DNA of 10,885 nucleotides from positions 1 to 10,885 of the forward strand of contig CAMLIA010000152.1 in NCBI GenBank assembly GCA_946479905.1, read 5' to 3'. The notes under the pieces were generated by a model. It was not told the DNA's origin. It worked only from the letters and a program-made list of their open reading frames with translations, and searched no databases. Each line of letters begins with the position of its first letter. Position 1 is the first letter of the stretch. Positions 4,744-10,885 of this stretch are shown here, piece by piece. Source of the DNA: an uncultured Frankiales bacterium (GTDB lineage Bacteria; Actinomycetota; Actinomycetes; Mycobacteriales; SCTD01). Position numbers and translations under genes: made by a program.

Positions 4744-6603
4744 GTGACCCTCGCCGACCTCGCCCAGCGGCACGGTGTCGCGACCTCCTACATCGACTGG
4801 GAGGGCCGCCACCGCGACGTGCCGGACGAGGCGGTCGTCGCCGTGCTGGCCGCCCTCGACGTCGACGCGTCCAGCGACGCGGCGATCGCCGCCGGCCTGC
4901 GGCGCACGGTCGAGCAGGTGCCGCCGGTCGTGGTGGTGCGGCAGGGCCAGCCGGTCCCGCTCGACGCGGCGGACGTGCTCTGCGAGGACGGCGTACGACG
5001 GCCGCTCGGGCCCGACCTCCCGCTCGGCTACCACGTCGCCGGCCGCACCACCGTCATCGTCGTGCCCGAGCGGGCACCCCAGCCGGAGGGACGGCACTGG
5101 GGCTGGCAGCTGCAGCTGTACGCCGCGCGGTCCACGGCCTCGTGGGGCATCGGCGACTACGCCGACCTGCGGACGGTGTGCGCCACGACCGCAGCGGCCG
5201 GCGGGGGAGCGGTGCTCATCAACCCCGTGCACGCGGAGACCCCCGTCCTGCCGCTGGTGGCGTCGCCGTACTCCCCGTCCTCCCGGCTGTTCCGCTCGCC
5301 CCTCTACCTGCGGGTGGAGGACACCGCCGAGTACCTCGCGGCGTCGCCCGAGGTGCAGGCCGAGGTCGACGCTCTCCGGCCGCTGCTGGACCCGACGCGG
5401 ATCGACCGGGACGCCGTCTGGGCGGCGAAGATCGCGGCCCTGGAGCTGCTCTGGCCGCGGCACCGGGTCGGGGCGCTGGCGGCGTTCCGCACCCCGGACC
5501 TGGACCGGTTCGGCGAGTTCTGCGCCCTCGCGGAGGTGCACGGACCGGACTGGCACGAGTGGCCGGCGGAGCTCGCCGCCGACCCGGACCGGGTGGCCTT
5601 CTGGTGCTGGCTCCAGCTGCTCGTCGACGAGCAGCTCTCCGACGTCGGTGAGGGGCTGTCGATCGGGGTCCTCCACGACCTGGCTGTGGGGGTGGACGGT
5701 GCCGGTGCGGACGCGTGGCTGCTCGGCGACGCTCTCGCGCAGGGCGTCACGATCGGCGCGCCCCCCGACCTGCTGGCCCGGCTCGGGCAGGACTGGGGCC
5801 TGCCGCCGTGGCGGCCCGACAAGCTGCGGGAGACCGCGTACCAGCCGTTCCGCCGGATGGTGCAGGCCGTGCTCCGGCACGCCGGCGGCATCCGCATCGA
5901 CCACGTCATGGGGCTGTCGCGGCTGTGGTGGGTGCCGGAGGGCCTCGGGCCGACGCTCGGCACCTACGTGAGCTACGACCGGTCGGCGATGCTGGGCGTG
6001 CTGGCCCTCGAGGCGCACCGGGCCGGCGCGGTCGTCGTGGGGGAGGACCTGGGCACCGTCGAGCCGGAGGTGCGCGACGACCTCGACCGCTGCGGCGTGC
6101 TCGGCTCGGCCGTGCTGTGGTTCGAGTCGAGCGACGGGTGGTTCCTGCCGCCGTCGCACTGGCGGAGCGAGGCGCTCGCGTCCGTGACCACCCACGACCT
6201 GCCGACCGCGGCCGGCTGGCTCGCCGGTGCCGGGGTCGAGCTGCGCGCGACGCTGGGGCAGCTGACCCGGCCGGTCGAGGACGAGCGGGCCGACGCCGCC
6301 CGCGAGCGGCAGATGCTGCTGGCGATGCTGCAGCACGAGGGGCTGCTCGACGGTGACACGCCGGCCGACCTCGTGCTGTCCCTGCACCGCGCCCTGGTGG
6401 CCTCGCCCTGCCGGGTCGTGCTGGCCGCGCTCGCCGACGCGCTCGGCGACCTGCGGCAGCCGAACCTGCCCGGGACGACGGACGAGTACCCCAACTGGCG
6501 GCTCCCCATCGCCGGCCCCGACGGGCACCCGCTGTCGCTCGAGGAGGTGCTCGGATCCGACGGCGTGCGGCGGCTCACGGCCCTGCTGCAGCAGGTGCGC
6601 TGA
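4744..6603 (+). CDS. malQ: 4-alpha-glucanotransferase (amylomaltase, GH77)
   Basis: MalQ moves alpha-1,4-glucan chains between maltodextrins in the cytoplasm, part of glycogen and maltose metabolism. All three GH77 catalytic acids are visible in the 619-residue product: the nucleophile Asp386 in GIRIDHVMGL, the acid/base Glu434 in VVGEDLGTVEPEV, and the transition-state stabiliser Asp485 in TTHDLPTAAGW. Further family blocks are WGIGDYADLR, SPYSPSSR, DKLRETAYQPFRRM and the C-terminal NLPGTTDEYPNWR. Residues 1-90 form a small N-terminal domain (LAQRHGVATSYIDWEGRHRDVPDEAVVAVLAAL) typical of bacterial MalQ. Length is somewhat below E. coli MalQ (694), but no core motif is missing. The GTG start lacks an RBS and has a weak -10 just upstream. 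It stands alone among unrelated genes; in mycobacteria a different alpha-glucan enzyme (aglA) lies near glbO, from memory. The C-terminal LLQQV codons contain a 14-bp palindrome. Confidence 0.95.
   Translation: MTLADLAQRHGVATSYIDWEGRHRDVPDEAVVAVLAALDVDASSDAAIAAGLRRTVEQVPPVVVVRQGQPVPLDAADVLCEDGVRRPLGPDLPLGYHVAGRTTVIVVPERAPQPEGRHWGWQLQLYAARSTASWGIGDYADLRTVCATTAAAGGGAVLINPVHAETPVLPLVASPYSPSSRLFRSPLYLRVEDTAEYLAASPEVQAEVDALRPLLDPTRIDRDAVWAAKIAALELLWPRHRVGALAAFRTPDLDRFGEFCALAEVHGPDWHEWPAELAADPDRVAFWCWLQLLVDEQLSDVGEGLSIGVLHDLAVGVDGAGADAWLLGDALAQGVTIGAPPDLLARLGQDWGLPPWRPDKLRETAYQPFRRMVQAVLRHAGGIRIDHVMGLSRLWWVPEGLGPTLGTYVSYDRSAMLGVLALEAHRAGAVVVGEDLGTVEPEVRDDLDRCGVLGSAVLWFESSDGWFLPPSHWRSEALASVTTHDLPTAAGWLAGAGVELRATLGQLTRPVEDERADAARERQMLLAMLQHEGLLDGDTPADLVLSLHRALVASPCRVVLAALADALGDLRQPNLPGTTDEYPNWRLPIAGPDGHPLSLEEVLGSDGVRRLTALLQQVR
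6582..6595. repeat. Perfect 14-bp palindrome at the 3' end of malQ
   Basis: CCTGCTGCAGCAGG is its own reverse complement and ends 18 bases before the candidate -10 (TACGGT) of the next gene, so it would overlap the -35 position. It encodes Leu-Leu-Gln-Gln within MalQ, and CTG/CAG codon preference alone can produce it. A dimeric repressor site is possible but unsupported. Confidence 0.3.
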
Positions 6604-6613
6604 GCCGGTTCGA

Positions 6614-6619
6614 TACGGT
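6614..6619 (+). promoter_or_regulatory. Candidate -10 (TACGGT) for the CtaJ-like/DUF5130 gene pair
   Basis: TACGGT within CGATACGGTGG fits TANNNT and lies in the 66-bp gap after malQ. It would give a leader of about 44 bases before the GTG at 6670. The following GAGGGAGA (6660-6667) is a good RBS. No recognisable -35. Confidence 0.42.
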
Positions 6620-6669
6620 GGCAACCCACTGATGCACCGCCCGATCCTCCAGACGAGACGAGGGAGACC

Positions 6670-7017
6670 GTGAGCCGCCGAGCCGCAACTCTGGTTGCCG
6701 CCCTGGGGACCGTGCTGCTGACCGCCGGACCGGCGCTCGCGGACAACCCCGTCGGCCCTGCCGATGGTGACGACCCCGGCAAGGGCCTGAGCCCGGGGGC
6801 CACTCTCCTGCTCTTCGTCGTGGCGCCCGTGGCGACGGCCATCCTCATCGGGACCGTCGTCTGGCTGCCCGGTGCGATGCGCACCCACCGCTACCGCCCG
6901 GCCAAGGGCTGGACCGCGCCGCCGGTGTGGTTCGCGGGTCCCGCCGAGCCGGTCGCGGCCGTGCAGAGCGCCGAGCCCGGTGACGTCGTGAGGGGTGGCG
7001 CAAGTGGCGGCTGGTAA
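6670..7017 (+). CDS. ctaJ: Small exported membrane protein, probable aa3-type cytochrome oxidase subunit CtaJ-like
   Basis: The 115-residue product has an n-region with RR, a hydrophobic stretch and a likely signal peptidase site after ALA (cleavage near residue 24). A short Gly/Asp/Pro-rich linker follows, then one membrane segment at about 43-69 (ATLLLFVVAPVATAILIGTV) and a basic tail beginning RTHRYRPAKGW, then PPVWFAGP. This single-span form next to a DUF5130 gene and close to pepN matches the place of MSMEG_4693 (CtaJ), a small subunit reported in the mycobacterial cytochrome bcc-aa3 supercomplex; that match rests on memory of synteny and topology, not an alignment. The cleavable signal peptide is an addition I do not recall from the mycobacterial protein. 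The GTG start has GAGGGAGA upstream. Its 3' end overlaps the next gene by 14 bases, so the two are almost certainly cotranslated. Alternative: an unrelated small membrane protein. Confidence 0.72.
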   Translation: MSRRAATLVAALGTVLLTAGPALADNPVGPADGDDPGKGLSPGATLLLFVVAPVATAILIGTVVWLPGAMRTHRYRPAKGWTAPPVWFAGPAEPVAAVQSAEPGDVVRGGASGGW

Positions 7018-7450
7018 GCGCGACGACGGCCTGTCCGTCTCCCAGCAGGAGCGCATCGAGCACACCCTGTCGCAGTGCCGCTCGCAGAACGGCCTGGACG
7101 TGTCCGTCCTCGTCGGTGACCTCAACCTGGACGGCAGCGGCGACTTCCGCGCGGCCGCCGAGAAGCTGCACGCGGCCCTCGGCGAGCGCGCGCACTCCGC
7201 CGTACTCGTCGTCGTGGCCCCCGGCCAGCGCAAGCTGGAGATCGTCACCGGCCCGGCGGCCCGCCGCCGGGTGCCCGACCGGGTCGCGGCGCTCGCGGTG
7301 CTGTCGATGACGACCGCGTTCGGCGGGGGCGACCTCGCCGGCGGCATCATCGACGGGATCCGTCAGATGGCCGAGGCCGCGGGCCGTCGCGCCGCCATCC
7401 CCGCCCCGCCCGAGCCGGGCAGCACCTCCGCGGTCGTCGCCCACCACTGA
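7004..7450 (+). CDS. DUF5130 family protein (TPM-like fold)
   Basis: The product is a soluble protein of about 148 residues with no signal peptide or membrane helix. Its pattern follows the TPM/DUF5130 type: an N-terminal helix (LSVSQQERIEHTLSQC), strand LDVSVLVGDL, a helix ending in LHAALGE, then the strand pair SAVLVVVAPGQRKLEIVTG, and a C-terminal helix pair with RVPDRVAALAVLSMTTAF and LAGGIIDGIRQMAEAA. A Pro-rich tail ends the chain. Its function is not established; the mycobacterial neighbour of ctaJ in this position (MSMEG_4692/Rv2468c) was reported with the bcc-aa3 supercomplex, as I recall, which suggests assembly or association with the oxidase. I prefer GTG 7004 because GAGGGG (6990-6995) precedes it by 8 bases; GTG 6995 adds three residues but has no room for that RBS. 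It overlaps the upstream gene by 14 bases and converges on pepN. Confidence 0.85.
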   Translation: MAAGKRDDGLSVSQQERIEHTLSQCRSQNGLDVSVLVGDLNLDGSGDFRAAAEKLHAALGERAHSAVLVVVAPGQRKLEIVTGPAARRRVPDRVAALAVLSMTTAFGGGDLAGGIIDGIRQMAEAAGRRAAIPAPPEPGSTSAVVAHH

Positions 7451-7459
7451 CCCGCTTGA

Positions 7460-7501
7460 GTCATCGCAGGTGGCGGGGGCACTGCGCTCGCGCGCTATGA
7501 C
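7460..7501. terminator. Possible imperfect terminator between convergent DUF5130 and pepN genes
   Basis: In the 67-bp gap, CGCAG (7465-7469) pairs with CTGCG (7482-7486). This is flanked by GTCAT (7460-7464) and ATGAC (7497-7501), with a 10-base asymmetric bulge on one side. The nesting suggests a two-part hairpin readable from both strands, but the bulge weakens it and no U-tract is present. Confidence 0.27.
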
Positions 7502-7517
7502 GCAAGGGGCGGCAGGG

Positions 7518-10046
<2,529 letters not shown>

Positions 10047-10087
10047 CCGGGCATCTTTCCACGGAGGGAGCCCGGTCCGTCCCGGAA

Positions 10088-10101
10088 GTTGCACACGCAA
10101 C
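10088..10101. promoter_or_regulatory. Inverted repeat GTTGC-N4-GCAAC in the pepN/dsbA-like divergent promoter
   Basis: GTTGC (10088-10092) and GCAAC (10097-10101) form a perfect 5-bp dyad with a 4-bp centre, between the two divergent genes. It overlaps TTGCAC (10089-10094), a possible -35 lying 15 bases before the TACGGT -10. The position suits an operator acting on the DsbA-like gene; the identity of any regulator is unknown. Confidence 0.4.
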
Positions 10102-10109
10102 CTGGTGGG

Positions 10110-10115
10110 TACGGT
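10110..10115 (+). promoter_or_regulatory. Candidate -10 (TACGGT) for a leaderless dsbA-like transcript
   Basis: TACGGT stands 7 bases before the ATG at 10123, so transcription should start at or beside the start codon. GAGGG (10117-10121) is only one base from the ATG, too close for a normal RBS, which agrees with leaderless initiation. A TTGCAC at 10089-10094 may act as -35 with a short spacer. Confidence 0.48.
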
Positions 10116-10122
10116 CGAGGGC

Positions 10123-10719
10123 ATGACGAAGGTGGACTTCTGGTTCGACCCGCTCTGCCCCTGGGCGTGGATCACCTCGCGCTGGGTGCTCGAGGTGCAG
10201 CAGGTCCGCGACATCGAGGTCACGTGGAACGTGATGTCGCTGGCCGTGCTGAACGAGGGGCGCGACCTGCCCGAGCAGTACCTCGAGATGATGACGAAGG
10301 CGTGGGGCCCGGTGCGCGTGGCGATCGCCGCCCGCGCCAAGACCGACGACCTGCTGCCGCTCTACACGGCGCTGGGCAACCGGATCCACCACGAGAAGGT
10401 CCCGCTCGACGACCCGCGGCTGCTCACCGACGCCCTCGAGGAGGCGGGCCTGCCGACCGACCTCGCCGAGGCGGCCACCGACCCGTCGTACGACGAGGCG
10501 CTGAAGGCCGAGCACCACCGCGGCATGGACGCGGTGGGCATGGAGGTCGGCACCCCGGTGATCCACGTCGACGGCGTCGCCTTCTTCGGGCCGGTGCTGA
10601 GCCGCATCCCGCGCGGCGAGGAGGCCGGCAAGGTCTGGGACGGCGCCCGGCTGCTCGCGGGCTTCCCGCACTTCTTCGAGCTCAAGCGGACCCGCACCGA
10701 GGGACCCCAGTTCGACTGA
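10123..10719 (+). CDS. DsbA-family protein related to mycothiol-dependent nitroreductase Rv2466c, with CPWA active site
   Basis: The 198-residue product is a cytoplasmic thioredoxin-fold protein with a DsbA-type helical insertion and no signal peptide. It closely follows Rv2466c of M. tuberculosis as I remember it: FDPLCPWAWITSRW at the start, then DIEVTWNVMSLAVLNE, a helical region, GTPVIHVDGVAFFGPVLS with the cis-Pro145, RIPRGEEAGK, and the shared C-terminus PHFFELKRTRTEGPQFD. Rv2466c uses a CPWC pair with mycothiol as electron donor; here Cys12 is kept but the second Cys is Ala15, so a dithiol mechanism is impossible and a monothiol, mycothiol-linked one is the likely form. I recall CPWA also in Streptomyces homologues. 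No other Cys is present in the chain. It is divergent from pepN and probably leaderless. Family membership is firm; the physiological substrate is unknown. Confidence 0.92.
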   Translation: MTKVDFWFDPLCPWAWITSRWVLEVQQVRDIEVTWNVMSLAVLNEGRDLPEQYLEMMTKAWGPVRVAIAARAKTDDLLPLYTALGNRIHHEKVPLDDPRLLTDALEEAGLPTDLAEAATDPSYDEALKAEHHRGMDAVGMEVGTPVIHVDGVAFFGPVLSRIPRGEEAGKVWDGARLLAGFPHFFELKRTRTEGPQFD

Positions 10720-10734
10720 CCGGCTGCGCGCCGG
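10720..10734 (+). terminator. Candidate GC hairpin terminator directly after the dsbA-like gene
   Basis: CCGGC (10720-10724) and GCCGG (10730-10734) form an all-GC 5-bp stem with a 5-base loop, starting on the base after the TGA. A weaker GTGA/TCAC dyad (10736-10739, 10746-10749) follows. No U-tract. Termination here would fit an independent promoter for the small ORF downstream. Confidence 0.4.
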
Positions 10735-10746
10735 CGTGATCGGCGT

Positions 10747-10752
10747 CACACT
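10747..10752 (+). promoter_or_regulatory. Weak candidate -10 (CACACT) for the 41-codon ORF
   Basis: CACACT keeps the A2 and T6 positions of the -10 consensus and stands 7 bases before the ATG at 10760, the same spacing as the dsbA-like gene and malQ. No Shine-Dalgarno is visible in GCTCCGC. The first base deviates, so the call is weak. Confidence 0.27.
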
Positions 10753-10759
10753 GCTCCGC

Positions 10760-10885
10760 ATGGGCAGCTACTGGTCGATCGAGGAGTGCGGCTGGGTGGA
10801 GCACACGTCCGCCCCTGAGCCGGAGGCGGTCGTCGTGGCCCCGGAGCAGCGCGTCCCCGACGAGGAGCCGGTCCTCACGACCTAG
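10760..10885 (+). CDS. Unrecognised small acidic protein, 41 residues
   Basis: I do not recognise this gene. The ORF starts with ATG at 10760 and ends with TAG on the last base of the window. The product opens with an aromatic, Cys-containing head (MGSYWSIEECGWVEHTS) and continues with an acidic Pro/Val-rich tail (PEPEAVVV, PDEEPVLTT). It has 8 Glu and 1 Asp against a single Arg and no Lys, no membrane segment and no signal peptide, and is probably partly disordered. Codons are GC-rich at the third position like its neighbours (TAC, ATC, GAG, GTC, CTC), which supports real coding. It has no RBS, but a -10-like CACACT lies 7 bases upstream, so it could be leaderless. It is 40 bases downstream of the dsbA-like gene on the same strand. 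The single Cys and two Trp near the N-terminus may be functional; this is a guess. It could also be a chance ORF. Confidence 0.5.
   Translation: MGSYWSIEECGWVEHTSAPEPEAVVVAPEQRVPDEEPVLTT

Noticed and set aside
4744..6603. Truncation of MalQ, from its length of 619 residues
   Set aside because: All catalytic acids and the C-terminal NLPGTTDEYPNWR block are present; the shorter length is spread over variable regions.
4696..7350. Very long minus-strand open frame opposite malQ and the CtaJ-like gene
   Set aside because: Composition is Arg/Gly/Pro/His-rich low-complexity sequence, the usual shadow of a GC-rich gene. MalQ on the plus strand has all catalytic motifs.
10047..10340. Upstream in-frame extension of pepN
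   Set aside because: It crosses the divergent promoter and runs antisense to the dsbA-like gene. Family length and the MSENNL start argue for 10046.

Overview
The window is a stretch of GC-rich chromosome from an actinobacterium. G or C fills nearly every third codon position, and GTG starts are common. The gene set is typical of the phylum: group II truncated haemoglobin GlbO, a CtaJ-like oxidase subunit beside a DUF5130 protein, an actinobacterial-type M1 aminopeptidase PepN, and a relative of the mycothiol-dependent nitroreductase Rv2466c. A csrA gene is present; in actinobacteria csrA is mostly found in flagellated lineages, so a motile relative of Kineosporiales, Geodermatophilales or Nocardioidales is a reasonable inference but not proven. 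I see no IS element, integrase, CRISPR array, tRNA or rRNA.

Layout from left to right. (1) 1-1043: 3' part of ettA, an ABC-F translation factor. (2) 1161-1328: csrA, a 55-residue RNA-binding regulator with a GTG start. (3) 1365-2210: lepB, signal peptidase I. (4) 2217-3523, minus strand: an MscS-type channel gene and glbO, joined by a 4-base GTGA overlap and converging on lepB across a 6-bp gap; one hairpin spans both stop codons. (5) 3591-4723, plus strand: an HNH nuclease and a GNAT acetyltransferase, again joined by GTGA and divergent from mscS. (6) 4744-6603: malQ, 4-alpha-glucanotransferase. (7) 6670-7450: a secreted or membrane-anchored CtaJ-like small subunit and an overlapping DUF5130 gene. 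(8) 7518-10046, minus strand: pepN. (9) 10123-10719: a DsbA-fold protein divergent from pepN, with the active site CPWA instead of CPWC. (10) 10760-10885: a 41-codon unrecognised ORF.

Most of the window is conserved housekeeping sequence. From memory, gene content and order resemble the Mycobacterium tuberculosis Rv2466c-Rv2477c neighbourhood (DsbA-like, pepN, DUF5130, CtaJ-like, HNH, glbO, an alpha-glucan enzyme, ettA). Oxygen and respiration are a possible shared theme, through glbO and the CtaJ-like/DUF5130 pair. Translation control is another, through ettA and csrA. I do not see a clearly new multi-gene system. The points most worth a second look are the orphan csrA with a hairpin over its ribosome binding site, the hairpin across the lepB/glbO stop codons, the overlapping divergent -10 elements, the loss of the second active-site Cys in the DsbA-like protein, and the 41-codon ORF.
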